Source: Bigelowiella natans CCMP2755 (lineage: Eukaryota; Cercozoa; Chlorarachniophyceae). Taken from it: 35,000 nt of DNA. The DNA is taken from positions 1-35,000 of the forward strand of contig ADNK01000781.1 in assembly GCA_000320545.1 (NCBI GenBank), written 5' to 3'. A program made the position numbers and the translations under genes. Positions 11,954 to 24,689 of this stretch are shown in pieces. Each line of letters opens with the position of its first letter. The stretch's first letter is position 1. The notes beneath the pieces are model-generated. The model saw nothing but the letters and a program-made list of their open reading frames with translations, made no database searches and had not been told where the DNA came from.

Positions 11954-12310
11954 CTAATCATCGATAATACCCTCGCCCTCCTGTTTGGAATTAAACACAG
12001 GACAAAATAAGAAACTTTCTCACTGGCTTGGCTAGACGGTGGGAATAAAGAAAGTGATTGGCATATGTAGAAAGTACACGCTGACACATATCAAAAGACG
12101 AGAAAGAGAGGAAATGAGGCAGGGGGAGGATGATCATCTGAATGCGCATGCATGTGTGGACTATGATGTCGTGCCGACTTGGAACATTGGTTCCTCCTCC
12201 TCCTCCTCCTCCTCTTCCCCGTCCCATTAGCATAGCCGCGTGGTGTGAAGGAGGCGGCGGCCCAATCATCGAAGGCTGCAGCATCCTGAACAACAAAGAT
12301 GTCACGTGAG

Positions 12311-12373
<63 letters not shown>

Positions 12374-13382
12374 CCCAATGCTAAGCTGAGACGACAGCAT
12401 ATTAAAGAAGAAGAAGAAGAAGAAGCATGCATGCATGCTGATCAAGTATCCTACATCATACCCTCTAGACGTGTTTCCCCTCATGAACTGAGGCCGCGGA
12501 AATATTTGTCCTCTACGCGCCGATCAGGAAATATGGGAACGGGGGGGGGGGGGGGCATTAGGAGGAGGTGGTGGAGGAGGAGGAGGAGGCAAGTGAAAAT
12601 AACGAATGACGTTAAAATAATAGTAACACGAGTAATAATGATTATAGCGACACTGACACTGACTGTACAAATACAAAGGCGTGATGTTCAGACGGTATTG
12701 TGAAGCACCACCCCCACCTCCACCACCACAAGGGAACGACATGATGACAATGATGATGATGATGATGATGACAATGATGGCTGCTAGTGTCGTCGAACAT
12801 GCGCTAGATGCATCATCACCGCAACAGTTATCAATTTTTATTCTTATACGTGTCATAAGAAAGAAAGGTCATCAATGTTTTCTTTGCTTCACACGTGCAA
12901 AAAGAGAAGAGGTATTTAGTAATGACACCTAAGGCCGCCGCCGCCGACAGCCCCTGCTCCTACGGGTGGATGAAGCATAGCGCTGCTCCTCCACATTGGG
13001 TGAAGGGGAGGGGGGGGAACCCGTCCCAATCCTTAATAAATAATAACAATGATGCCAACATAATAATGAACACAGGTATGATGACGACGGTGGCGATGAC
13101 GACAATGCAACAACTGCTGCTTCATAACGATGATGATAATAATGATAGATAATAGATGATAGATGATAGATGATAGATGATATCGTCTATTAAAACAAAA
13201 GAAGCTTAACGAGGAGAAAACTTGGCGTGGAGAGTACACACAAACCGATTAAAATCTCATCATCATGACAAACTGCGACTACTACGACAACGACAACGAC
13301 TTGGCACTACTACTATTACCACCTATAGGCATAATCAAAGGACTTGGCCGCCCTGATCAATATGATTATCAAACACACACAA

Positions 13383-13426
<44 letters not shown>

Positions 13427-13719
13427 GAGTGATTGGTGCTCAGCATCATCATTGACACAAGTATTAGGTTATTAATGAATGTTATTAGTGTCGTAGTAGC
13501 GACGTGTACCAAGTACAGAAGGTCTGCTGTTAAGTCCTTCTCCTCCGCCGCCTCCTCCTCCTCCATGAGGTGGCCGTGAAGCACCAATAGGGCTCTCTAA
13601 TGAGGGAGGGACGTAGGGATGGAGGGATGGATGAATAAATGGATGCATGGATGCATGGATGATAATAACGATGATTGTTGTTGTTGTTGTTGATGATGAT
13701 GATTATTATTATTATCTAT

Positions 13720-13757
<38 letters not shown>

Positions 13758-14885
13758 AAGTATACAGTAAGTATATGGAATAATGTTATTTTATCATAAT
13801 CTTGTTAGTAAGACCCGCTGGTGCTGCAGTAGGGCTCGACACCCTATTATGATTATCCTCACCAGTGCTACTGTTACCAGTAGTTAAAAACCTGCGGTGA
13901 GGATGAGGGGGGGGAGGCTGATGCTGAGGATGGCGATGATGGCTGCCCCCCCCCCCTCCGCCAAGGTGCATCGGGGAACTGCCGAACAATCCCGGTCCCC
14001 CCGTTTTAGGTGTGTATCCTCCTCCTCCTACTCCTGCTCCAATTCCACGACGCATCTTCGAATCGGGGGTTAATAAGCAAGGAGAGAGGATGTCAGTGCC
14101 TCTCATCGCATACGATGCCATGATAGAGGGACCTACACCCCTTGCGCCGAACCCAGGCAGGTGTATTGGAGGGGGACGCCTCCCCCCTGCTCGAAGAGGG
14201 GAAGTAGGTGTTGTCGCTGGTGAGGGATGAGTGAGGTGGCGGGGAGTGACCGCATCGAAGTTAGTAGAGGTGCTACTACGAGGGGTCACAGGTTGCTGCT
14301 GCTGCTGATTATGATGATGATGATCCGCAGATGAAGAAGACTCCTTCAGTAAGGATGCACGCGCACGGATATAAGCCTGCTCTTGAGCACTCTGAGTAAA
14401 GAGGAGGAGGAGGAGGAGGAGGAGGAGGAGAAATGAAGAAGTTGTCAATGCAAATCAATGGAGTGATGCTAAAATTTACGACATGCATGAACGTCATCGT
14501 ACCTCTTCTTCCTGTTGTTTTTGCTTGGTTTTCTGTTCCTCCAGCAGCACACGCTGGTTTATCCGCATCATAAAATAGCAGGGTGACAGAGCAGAAGATA
14601 TCTTAACTCAAATCGCCAAGATTCAACATGAATCAATCTTCGCTCAATCCACCCCTTTCTCTTAAGTTCAACACCACAAGCTCATCTTCTCCAACGATTA
14701 CTACCACATCCTATGCGTTTCGGTAAAGATTATTTCTACCTTGAGATTCATAAAGAGCAGGTGTTTCTGTTTTTGTTGCCCCTTGAGCTTTTCCTCCAGC
14801 TCCCCTAACTTCTCTTCCAGGCTGCAGGTAGTAGTGGTGATGTAGGCGTGAGTGGTAGACTTTGTAGGTCATGTTGAAGGAAGAT

Positions 14886-14934
<49 letters not shown>

Positions 14935-16338
14935 CGAGAGAGAGGAGGGGAGAGAGAGAAGCAATGCGCTTAGGATTTAAACAGATTCACTAAATATGGC
15001 GTGTTTATTCTAAGGTATAAAAATACAGGTCGGAATGCATGTGATTTATATAATTCTCACGTTTTCTCTGGTTTTGCTGGAGATTTCTTTATCTCATTAT
15101 TAGCCGAAGAGTGGGGTTCTTTGTCGCGGTTACTGCTACTTTCTGTTCCCCCTCCTTTGTTTACAGGGTGGTGGAGTGTGAATAAGAACGATAATCACTA
15201 ATGCACAACATTCCTTGACGAATTATTGCTGCTACTATTACCTTGCTCGTTATCTGGCTTTGTTGGATCCACTGAAGAAGAATGAGAAGAGCAATTTTTT
15301 CCGCCCTCTCTTCTTCGCTCGCCCTTCTTGTCTTCTTCATTGTCACCATTAAGTTCTTTACTTTCACCGCTGTTTTCGCTAGTCTTTTCCTCCTTCACAG
15401 AAACATCTGGAGTCTTCTTAGGATCTGTTGCTGCTAGTGGAGGGTTTTCCTCTGCATCAAGTGCGTCAGTGTGCACAACAGACAGAATCATGGCGGAAAA
15501 TAAGGAATAAGGTTGTGATATGACACGCATTTCTTTACACACGCGCGCGCACTCACACAATAAGGTACATATAGATGCTCTCTGAATAAATTTCAAGATA
15601 GCATGTACCTTCTGTGATCTTTTCGTCTTTATCTGCATTCTCCTTTTCCTCTTTCTGCTCGTTGTCATCTTCGATGCGCTTCTGATCAGCAGATAGCTCT
15701 ACTCCCATCCCTTTGCATTCATCTTTTTCTTGATTTCCCTCGATTTTAATTTTCTTTAAAGGAGGCGTGTCTAACGTATTCCCCTCTCCGCTCTCCTTCC
15801 CTTCCTTAGCATTTTTTGCTTCAAGTTCTTTCTCCATCGCCTCAATCCTTTTCCTAGCTTCTTTCAATATTTGATCTCTGGAGTACATATGTCTAATGAG
15901 ATTAAATTAAAAAGAATCTTAGCTGTACAGACCTCTTCTTGTCTTGCTTGTATAAATACATCTTGCGCTTTAGGAAGTGCTTTTGCCGGGGGGGAAGAGC
16001 AAGGGGTATTCTCTTAAACATCTTGCCTTTTTTCCTCCGGTGCATATGCCTGTGTAATGGAAAAACGCCCATGAGGATGAAAATAGTATTGTGTTAATTA
16101 TTTTGCAACTTGCGTAGAATAAAGTTCAAATTCACTAAATGAGTTTTTGTGACTTACGCATACTCCACTTTGTCCACCTCCGCCTCCGATCTGATAGTTG
16201 TAAAGAAACAATATAAGGTAGGTAGTCAAAATGAGATAATTTCAACATATTGTTGGATTTTTTTAATGATTTTAGTGACCGCGACAATAGTAGCTGTGCT
16301 GGGCCGCTTTGCCGGGTGGTTCGCCTGTTGGTAGCCAT
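11954..16338 (-). CDS. Gene C, GPS2-like coiled-coil protein with Gly/Pro-rich tail (about 634 aa)
   Basis: Exons 16338-16280, 16190-16158, 16049-15933, 15892-15609, 15451-15242, 15154-15061, 14821-14740, 14553-14503, 14391-13815, 13596-13510, 13352-13323, 13031-12929, 12512-12462, 12285-12186 and, tentatively, 11980-11954; the total is 635 codons in phase. The key match spans the junction of exons 7 and 8 (residues about 274-299): LEEKL, KH-LF and LK-VL-EE at the same spacing as animal GPS2 (LEEKL...KHQLF..LKKVLHEE), the helix through which GPS2 joins NCoR/SMRT-HDAC3 co-repressor complexes. Upstream is a basic segment and a Lys/Glu-rich acidic stretch; downstream is disordered sequence rich in Gly, Pro, His, Ser and TP sites. 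A nuclear co-repressor role is inference from that one motif. The first donor could instead be 6 nt earlier, and a stop at 13786 would end the protein if the donor at 13814 is not used. Confidence 0.7.
12313..12373 (+). repeat. CT then GT dinucleotide tract in an intron of gene C
   Basis: About 16 CT units followed by about 14 GT units, between the gene C exons 12512-12462 and 12285-12186. Confidence 0.85.
14401..14430 (-). repeat. CTC microsatellite before a gene C acceptor
   Basis: On the coding strand a run of ten CTC units ends a few bases before the acceptor of the exon starting at 14391. Confidence 0.85.
14890..14955 (-). repeat. GA/CT tract in an intron of gene C
   Basis: Long alternating GA on the plus strand, which is CT on the coding strand, within intron 14822-15060. 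Confidence 0.85.
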
Positions 16339-16927
16339 TCCTCGAGATTTATGGAGATTCAGAGTTCTCGCCGTTCGCGGGGATTAAGCGAAAATCGATC
16401 TAAATCCCGGAGATGCAAGGAAATACTACTAGGATGTTTCATGAGTGTCATGCAAACATGAGAAATCAATGGTATTTTTATCTAAAAGCAATGAATCTTC
16501 TCTCTATGAGCGTAAATTTAGGATAAAAATTCAAGGAAATTAACATTTTCTCCAATTCTATACCTTAAAGACCTGGGGAAGCTCGAGAAACTGACAGGCC
16601 AAATCTGTTGTAAATGATTGTTATTAGTGATGTGCGTCTAAGCATTTGTGTTGTCTCAAAAAAAGGTTTGGTACGATTGAGAAACGCGCCGTCAAAGTTG
16701 TTATATCTTCAGTTTCTGTGAAACCGGACACAATGAGGGTAATTGGATAGAGACAATTTATTTTTCTTGTCGTACCTATAAAAATACATCTTATTTTGAA
16801 ATTACGGCTTGAATTTCTTTCAACAAATCTGAATAGAATCCCCCACCCTGCACTCCCCCTGCATCGAACTGCTGAGTGTGCTGATTGGAGTATTAGTGTT
16901 GTGATAGAGCGATAAGGGCTGGAAAAT
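16339..16927. promoter_or_regulatory. Divergent intergenic region, genes C and D
   Basis: 589 bp of AT-rich sequence separate the start codons of gene C (minus) and gene D (plus). No exon, repeat or named promoter element stands out. It must hold the promoters of both genes unless the 5' leaders are spliced from further away. Confidence 0.5.
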
Positions 16928-19785
16928 ATGGAGGAGGATGGTGTTGATAATTATGAGGCTGGGGCAGAGAATGGAAACGAGGAGGATAATAAGCCAGTTG
17001 TTTTCGGAACATTCGACATTCGTTCTCCTAGGTGAGTGACACGAAACGCTGCCATTCATTCGAGCTTGGCACACTAGTTTGCACGTAGATTCCATTTGAA
17101 ATTCGCATCGAACTTCGTGGAAATAATTCATGGTATTTTTAGTTTCTGGGTCTAGTTTAGATTTCGACAAGACTTCGCTGATGTGAAAATTAACCTCCAA
17201 ATTTCATATTTGATTACTGTTTTCTTTACTAGATCGAAGGAAGCATGTGCGAGGCTTGGAATATTGCCTGAAGAGCTGAAGAAAAGGTCGCTTGCATCCT
17301 TCTCACGTCCGGATTTGACAAAGAAGCTACAAAAAAAAGCATGGCAACACCACGAGAGCAACCGAAAGGCACTTCGTTTGGACGCAGTGGAAGAACGAAA
17401 GCGGATAATTCAAACGAGCCACGATGAAGAAGAGGGTGCAAAGAAAGATAGACAAAAACTAGCGCGAGAACGTGCACGATTAAAGGAGGAGAAACAAAAG
17501 CTCCAGAAGGACTTAGAGAAAATGCTTGCGTACGAGATGAAAATGGCAAAGATGAGGGAGCAAAGGGAAGCAAAACTTGAGGAGGAAAGAAAGAAGGAGG
17601 CAGCTGAAAGACGAAAGGAAGCTGAGAGAAAACGCCAGCTGGAAATTAGAAAAACAGAAGCAATGAAAGCTAGGTGATGGGAAAACAGTAAACATATTCA
17701 AATGCACTGCATCTTGTGTGCATCACCATATTGCCCTCATCATCATAATAATCTTTGTCTCTATTTCAGAATGAAAGCCAAAGAGGAAGAACGTGCGAGA
17801 GAGCGCGCAATTGCTGTGAAGATCTTTGAAAAAGAACGACAACAGCTCGAGAAGGAAAGGGAGGAGATGCTGAAAAGGAATAGGGAGAAAGCAGAGCAGG
17901 AAGCGGCACGAGCAAGGGCGTTTCTAAAGAGACAAGAAGAGCTGAAAGAAGAGGCTGACAGAATACAGGCGATGAAGAAAAAGAAACAAGAGGAAATGAA
18001 TAAACAGGACAAAGAGCGTGCTGACCTGCTCGACAGACAACGCAGGATGGCAGCTAAAAAGGTATACGATCAACGATTGTAGTGCGCAAGAATCCATGGA
18101 TAATATAAGAGATAGAGAGTAAAATAAAATTTGAAATTATGTTAAGAGTTTTCATAATTATCCAGCAAGAAAAAGGAAGACAAAGACATACAATACATAG
18201 ATCATTTCACAGACACCTCCTTCTCTTCCTATTTTGTTATCTGTATGTGCAATAGCTTGCTCGGCAGCGAAAGATGAAGGATGACAGAGTCAAGACGGCA
18301 ATGGAGAACCAGGAAAAAATTAGAAACATGCAGCTTGAGCGGATGCGGCTGAAGAATGAGGAACGTGAACAGAAGAATAAAGAGTGGGAGGAGGCGAAGA
18401 GACGAGAGGCACGTGCTCTCAGACGAAGACAAGCTGAACAAGCTGAACAGCAACGCGAGGCTAAGGAAAGAGCTGATAAAAATCTTGAGATGCGCAAAGA
18501 GATGATTCTCGCGAAGCAGAGAGAGGTAGATGAAAAGCTCCAAAGGAAAGAAGAAGCGAAAGCGCAAATGATGAAGCGCAAGGCTAAAGAGGCACGCGAG
18601 CAGGAGGAACAAAGAAAAGCAGCCTACGAGAAAATGAAGATGCAGCTTGAGGAGCGTAAAAACGATATAGTGACTAAGCGCGCTGAGCTCGACGAACGCC
18701 AAGAGAAGGCGAGACAGAAACGAAGCGACGAGTTAGCAGAGAAAAAACTAGAATCAGAGATGCTCGTCAAGGACCGCGCTGCTCAAGTAGAACGCCAAAG
18801 GCGAAGAAAGCTATACGAGGCAGATCAGCTACAGCAGCGTATTGATGCTGATCGAAAGCGGGTGGCACTGTTGAAGTCCCAACAAGAGGAAATGTTATTA
18901 CTCAGGACAAAGGTCAAAGAAGCTGCACGGCAGCAGAAGGAGAAGATTCAAGAGGCTTTAGGAAAGATCAATATGAATGAGCTTGAGAACTACTCGGAGG
19001 ACAGGCTCAAGGTAATGGGCATAGAAAAAGAGATCGTCCACGCAATTCTTAAGGCGGCCAAGAATGCAAAGAATGCTGAGCTAGAAAATCCTTCCCCGAG
19101 TAAAAATAGAGTTGACTCTGGTTTCGTAAGGAGGAAGCCCGCATCTTCCACGTCCCACACACAATCTAAGAAGAGTAGCTCCAAAAAACAAAATCGGAGC
19201 CATGGATCCAAAAGCATCTCATCTCCTGTCAATAGGATGCGCAAATCTTCGCCTGCTTCTTTTAGTCCCAGCAACAACAGCTCGAGCAGTCAGAGCAATT
19301 ATCTCAAATACAGTAGCATGGGATCATCTCCCTCTGCTGTAAATAGCAACGATATTCACTTTAGTCGTAGGACAAGGATGTCCCCTGGATCAAAAAAGAG
19401 CTTCAAAAAAATGAATGGCAAATCGTCATTAAAAGCCGCTGCTATTAGGTCGATTTATGGGTCATCTCCCGTCCATGGTGGGGGGGGCATGAAGAGCAAA
19501 AGGGCTGGGAAGAGGTCGAATAATAACGATGACTACATCGCAGGGTACGACAAATCCACCAACGAGATCGATCAGCTCAAGTCAAAGCATAATATCTTGG
19601 TGCTTAAAATCTTGGAAACCGAGCATGAGCGCGAGTTGGCGAGGGAGCAAGCCCTGATGGAGGAATTCGATCCTGTTCAGAAGCTACAAATGCAAGAACG
19701 TTTTGATAAAGAACGCCTTTCTGCTAGCCAGAAGATCCTGACTCTAAAAAGAGATCATGAGATGCAACTTAGAGCCTTGCAATGA
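16928..19785 (+). CDS. Gene D, CCDC177-like coiled-coil protein (784 aa)
   Basis: Exons 16928-17031, 17233-17673, 17770-18061 and 18268-19785 join in phase to 785 codons ending in TGA. The start is the ATG in an acidic leader (MEEDGVDNYEAG). Residues about 32-50 (RSPRSKEACARLGILPEEL) match the N-terminal block of animal CCDC177 and related protist proteins, which read TSPRSLEACARC followed by a similar ELLPRAL segment. Then comes a very long Arg/Lys/Glu-rich single helix or coiled coil (about 60-540), a Ser-rich basic linker (about 550-700) and a final helix (about 715-784). CCDC177 function is not well established; the family is common in organisms with cilia, so a cytoskeletal or ciliary structural role is plausible but not shown here. 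It converges on gene E. Confidence 0.92.
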
Positions 19786-20269
19786 TATGCAGCGTTAACG
19801 ATAGTGATGGAAAATGAAGAACTTCTTTAAGTTAAAACATTGTCCCTTATCCAGCCGTAAATATCTGATCTCTTGTGCAATTCGTTGTGCGCATGCGAAT
19901 AAGCTCATAATTGAAAACGCATGATGAAACCAGTGGCATGTGAGCAACACCAGTAAGCCATCTCAGCCTGCCACTACTACGCGCAGCACATATCCAGACA
20001 TACGTGTAGCATAAAACATTGGCACATTGCGGCGCAGTCACATCCAAGCTGCGTGCACTATGATGCAGATGGTTTTGCGATCAGGCGTCGGTCCATACTA
20101 TATACGACATGACGATATGCATATAGACATGCGATGGCATGTTATGATAATCGAATCTTATTTGACAATGCGGCTGCTCATCCTGTTTCTGAGTGCCCTT
20201 CCACATATTACATCGTAGCGTGATCATTCCATCAATTCGTAGTTGTCCCGGTACCGCCTAATCCCTTGT
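19786..20269. other. Spacer between convergent genes D and E
   Basis: 484 bp between the stop codons of D and E. The middle part (about 19880-20200) has many CATG, GCATGC-like and TGCA words, a milder version of the palindrome-rich islands elsewhere. No gene is seen. Confidence 0.5.
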
Positions 20270-21434
20270 TCAATCTTCGTCATCATCCTCTTCTTCTGAT
20301 GCTTCCTTGAGGAACCTGGAAAATAGTAACGTGGCCATGATGATGTGAGCAACACTTATCCCTTTGAACATATATCTTGAAAAGAAAAGAAAATTATAGT
20401 CGTTGAACAAATAACAGGAAGCTTCAATTAGTTTTGCGGAAAAACATCGAGTGGGGAGATTTTGAAATATTGATAGCTAAGTAATCGTTGATGTTGTGAT
20501 GCCCATCATTGTCGTAGGACTGACGTGAGGAATTCTTCCGCACGCTTCAGAATTTCTTTATTTTGAGTCTCATCCTCCCAGTCAAGAGCAGCATCCTCTT
20601 CCAAAATCTCATGTTCGTAGAGTTGATCAAGAGTGAAGGACACGAGCTCCAGATACGCACTGTACCGCTCGCAGCACACTGTAAGGCCTTCAAGCATCAA
20701 TTTCTGGTCATCCGTGCTCTTCGCAAACTGTAGTATTTCAAATGATGATTATGACGACAACGACGATGACGGCATGGAAAACTTAATTAAAAGAAAAGTG
20801 ATGATGGAATTATGAACGACGACGAATGGCGACGAGAATAAAGACGCAGGAAGCAAAGTTTTTCCTTTCGACAGCACCTTTGCCACAACTGGCTTCCAAC
20901 TCTGAAGTAGCTTCTTCAAAGATAACAACGTCCTCCTAGGAAGAAGAATGACACACACACACACACACACATTTGTATATGTTATAAATGTGTGTGTATG
21001 TGTGTTCATTTAACATAAACATAACGTCTGTTGCTAGGCACCAGCATATCAGCCTTAATACCATTACTAATCATCATCATCATCATCACCATCCTCATAT
21101 GATTACGCGATGATGTGAAGAAAACAATCCTCTTTTATAAACACAATTAATATTGTTGAGATCTCAAGCACAGCTTCGCAGTGCCGAAGAATAATCTCCG
21201 ACAAGAAGCAATATTAGAATCTTATTCGAAATCCCACAGCAGGCATTTGATGCGGTCATTTCGCGTATGTGCTGTATTCAAAGAATGTAAAATCCCAGCA
21301 GCAGCTAAACGAATGAATGTGCTCCTCTTGTGTGCTGCTCACGTTTCAGGCTTTTTGCCTTCTTTGGGAGGAGGCTCCGTCAACGAGAAGAAAGCGTGAA
21401 AAACAGCTGCATAGTATTCCTGAGTAGTAGTAGC

Positions 21435-21469
<35 letters not shown>

Positions 21470-21821
21470 GAAATAGGAAGAAGAGGGAGGAAATAGTGAT
21501 GGTGACTCATCATTGAACCATTCTTGAATCAAATCAGATTTTAAAAAAGGATAGTAGTGCCTGTAGAATAGCATGGTGTGTGAGCTTGAGGGATCCAGCC
21601 TCCAGCACTATCGCATCGACATCTAGATTGTTCTTCATTCTGTGTATGTAGAGAGAAGTAACGTTTAGTGGTGTGATGCCGCTCAATTAATACAGGACTC
21701 TTTTCTGTCCTGGAATTTTGAAATCGTTCAGCGATTATTTGCATTCTGCTATGCGGCCGAAGACCTCATCGCATCACCGCAGAACGCAAATCGTCGGCTG
21801 TTGTTGTCAGCAATGTAATAG

Positions 21822-21857
<36 letters not shown>

Positions 21858-23526
21858 TAGTAGTAATAAGGTAGTAGTGATTGCTCGATGATGATGTAGA
21901 TGTACCCTCGATGCAATGTTTCCACCATCTCCTTTTCGAACCGAAGCTTAGCTTCTACATCCTGCTTGCCCTTGCTGTCACTACCGCTATTTTCGAAGCT
22001 GCCTCGATCCCCATTTGAGGGAGAACGAGCACCACCAACCATGGTACTAGCTCTCATAGCATTACCGCTGAAATAGTCTTCTTCGTCCTCTTCGTCCTCA
22101 TCGCCATCATCATCATCATCATCCTTAGCCCACTGAAACTCCGTTTTAGGAGCAAGGCAAGATTCTTCAAACTTGTCGTCGGGTTCCCCTTCAAGACTAG
22201 GCGCATACACAAGAGATGGATTCCCCCCCCCGCATATCTCTCGGCCTTCTTCTTCCGCAGCCTCGATGTTGCGGAGCACCTCGGAATCGTCATCTTCCTC
22301 CCCCTCCTCAGTGGTTGGCTCGAATCGTGATGCCAGACGAGTGAACTCCGGAACTGTCCTCTTAGCTTCGACGACTACTTTGCTTCCGATCAGGCAATTC
22401 GGACTCACTGTGACGCCGTCTTTGAGTACCACATCTGTGGCCAGGATCGATAAGGTAACACGGCAGCCTTTTCCGAGCGTGCAATTGTCCCAGATATAAC
22501 AGTTTCGGAGCACGCAGCCTTCCGAGAGCCTTACGTTGCGACCGAGGATGCACTGGTCCAATACGCAGTTCTCCCCGATTATGCTTCCAGAGCCGATAAC
22601 GGTGTTGCAAGTTATGCGACATGAGAGAGACAAGCGCACTTTGCTCTCTTTATATATATTGTGGCGTTGGACCTGGTAGGAAGAATCCGTGAGGAGGTTG
22701 TACTCGGGCACCATAGGATACGTCCACCGCTGAATAACATCCTTCGATATCGAGTGATAAGACTTAGGGTCTTGCACGCGAGCAGCATACTCCCCTGAGA
22801 TGGTGTGAGAGTGTATCTTGTTCCCAAGCACGAAGTCTCCCAGCACGCCCTTGAGCAGATGCTTCTGCAGGTCTTGCCAGTCGAAGTTCTCGGTTAGTAA
22901 GTCCAACACATCCAAAGCACACACATATATGTGTGTGTTGATGAGGTCATGCCGGAACTCAATGCGTGGGTGCTCATTGATAATTGACACCTCCATCTCT
23001 GTCGCCAACGACTCCATGTCGCTGTCAAATGCCAGCATCTGTTTTGTATCATAATCTATGGCCACCACCGCCCGATCCTCGTACCCGCGCGTACGGTGAT
23101 TAGGTTCAGCTCGCTTCAGCACCACAGTCATTACGTTGAGCTTGTCTTCCTTTCTGCGAGCATGGTGTTGGTCCAGGACGTTTTTAAGGTCGATGTTTGC
23201 AATGACATCCCCGCTGATTAGCACGAAGTCTGACTTGAGTACATGCATCTGCTCTATGTGCCTTAGAGCGTCACCCTCTGAGAAGGAATTCTCACAGTTG
23301 ACAACGGTGAGCTTCATCATACGATTGTAGACAGATTTCTTCAGGTGCTCCTCCACCAGCTCCGCCCAGGCGCAGCATAGAACAAATACTTCATGGACGC
23401 CGTTCGTTGCTAGAAATTCGAGCGTGTAGTTTATCATGGGTATGTTAACGAGAGGGAGGAGTACCTGAGATAATTTTTTTTAAAAGAGTTAGCACCTAAC
23501 TAATACCACGAAACACACATCTTCTT

Positions 23527-23561
<35 letters not shown>

Positions 23562-23796
23562 TGGACTCTCCAGTGTCATTGGGCGGAAGAAAGTCTTGAA
23601 ACTATCTGCCAGCAGCACCGCCTGAAGCACGTTTTCGTGCTTGAGCATATCTCCATCTCCTCCCCCCCCGCTGGACTTCTTGGATCCCTGGATGCGCAAC
23701 GAAAGAAATAGAGCGGCCATTGCGTCATGACGGGGAGAGAAGACGGCAAGATGCAGCACCAGAATGTCACATAGCGTGTACCTTCTTTTTTGCCAT
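20270..23796 (-). CDS. EIF2B5: Gene E, translation initiation factor eIF2B subunit epsilon (721 aa)
   Basis: Exons 23796-23782, 23687-23559, 23464-21906, 21639-21561, 21419-21343, 20935-20878, 20727-20525 and 20315-20270 give 722 codons, all phases matching. Epsilon is the catalytic subunit of the eIF2B guanine nucleotide exchange factor that reloads eIF2 with GTP. Residues about 20-330 form the nucleotidyltransferase-like domain (QAVLLADSFKTFFRPMTLE; LISGDVIANIDL at 130-141). Residues 333-414 are a left-handed beta-helix of hexad repeats (VIGSGSIIGENCVLDQCILG). A long acidic linker follows (about 430-530). The C-terminal W2/HEAT domain (about 560-721) ends in LDWEDE and an acidic tail, where human eIF2B epsilon also keeps acidic/aromatic residues that bind eIF2. 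Human epsilon is also 721 aa. The start MAKKK lies in a 5-codon first coding exon. One intron (21420-21560) appears to use a GC donor. Confidence 0.96.
21420..21560 (-). other. Probable GC-AG intron in the eIF2B epsilon gene
   Basis: The exon 21639-21561 reads in frame to ...HHAILQ and then meets GC rather than GT; no GT lies between the conserved SLK motif and an in-frame TGA just downstream. Joining CAG to the exon at 21419 (EYYAAVFHAFF) restores the W2 helix with the same length as the human protein. The intron ends with a CTA repeat running into the acceptor. Confidence 0.65.
21424..21469 (-). repeat. CTA microsatellite at the acceptor of the GC-AG intron
   Basis: On the coding strand about 15 CTA units run up to the acceptor CAG at 21420, serving as the pyrimidine-rich tract. 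Confidence 0.85.
23519..23558 (-). repeat. AAG microsatellite starting at an eIF2B epsilon donor
   Basis: On the coding strand the donor GTAAG continues directly as about 11 AAG units. Confidence 0.85.
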
Positions 23797-24650
23797 ACGA
23801 GAACTGGTGGCCGCAGATTGAACTGCCAAGCTTCGAGGGTTCGAAGGCAGGGGGGCACAAAAAGCAGTCTTGTGTTGTTGTTGTTGTTGTTGTCGCAATT
23901 GTTGCGTATAATAGAGTCCGATTTGTCGATTAATCAAGCTATCATCTGCAAGTCGCATGCATACAACGCCCTTGTTCTGCCAACATGTGCTAGACACAAG
24001 CGTTTAGTTGACTGCGACGCTCCGGAAGAGAGGGACAGGACCATGCTAGCTAGCTAGCATGGGGGGCAACTGATGGGGGGGGGCAACCACCTAGTTGAGG
24101 GCACGGATGAGTCAGCGTGTCCAATAATCCTTTGAACCGATCTGTTGGAAACAATTCATTCATTCATTCTCCCTGAGCATGGAACCAAATGCAGAAATGA
24201 TCCGTCGACGAATCAGCGTGCTAGCGTGTCCCATCAAGCTGTCTGCAGTGCGTTGGAATGAACTAAGCGCTTCCCAAAGAAGCTTGCCATGTCGTCGGAT
24301 GTTCAATGCAATGTGGTGCATTGCAGCTGGCATCACACAGAGCTAGAGAGCGTTGCCCGAGTGTGAATGAACGTGAGCGTGCATCCAGCTGGATCGATCC
24401 AACCACGCGTGGCGCGACACCAGCAATGCTGGTCGCACGCACTTCTAGACGTCTAGATTGTAGGTGACCGTGCATCACACATTGCCACAAACAACGGATG
24501 CTCAGTCATGACACTGCACGCTAGGCGCGGATCGGAGCATGCACCGCAGCTCTAGCTAGCGCAGCCCAGCAGCGCGTCGCTTTGCGCCAGGCTAGCAGGC
24601 CATCTAGCCATGCTGCCGACTCCATCACTGTCGCGCGTACGCACGCGCGT

Positions 24651-24689
<39 letters not shown>

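Noticed and set aside
12091-12432. Minus ORF with His-Thr and Arg-Glu dipeptide runs
   Set aside because: Translation of CT/GT dinucleotide tract; only the 12285-12186 part in another frame fits gene C.
15198-15240. Gene C ending at the stop near 15198 (SSRNVVH)
   Set aside because: A CAAG/GTAATA donor at 15241 joins in phase to an exon leading into the GPS2-like helix.
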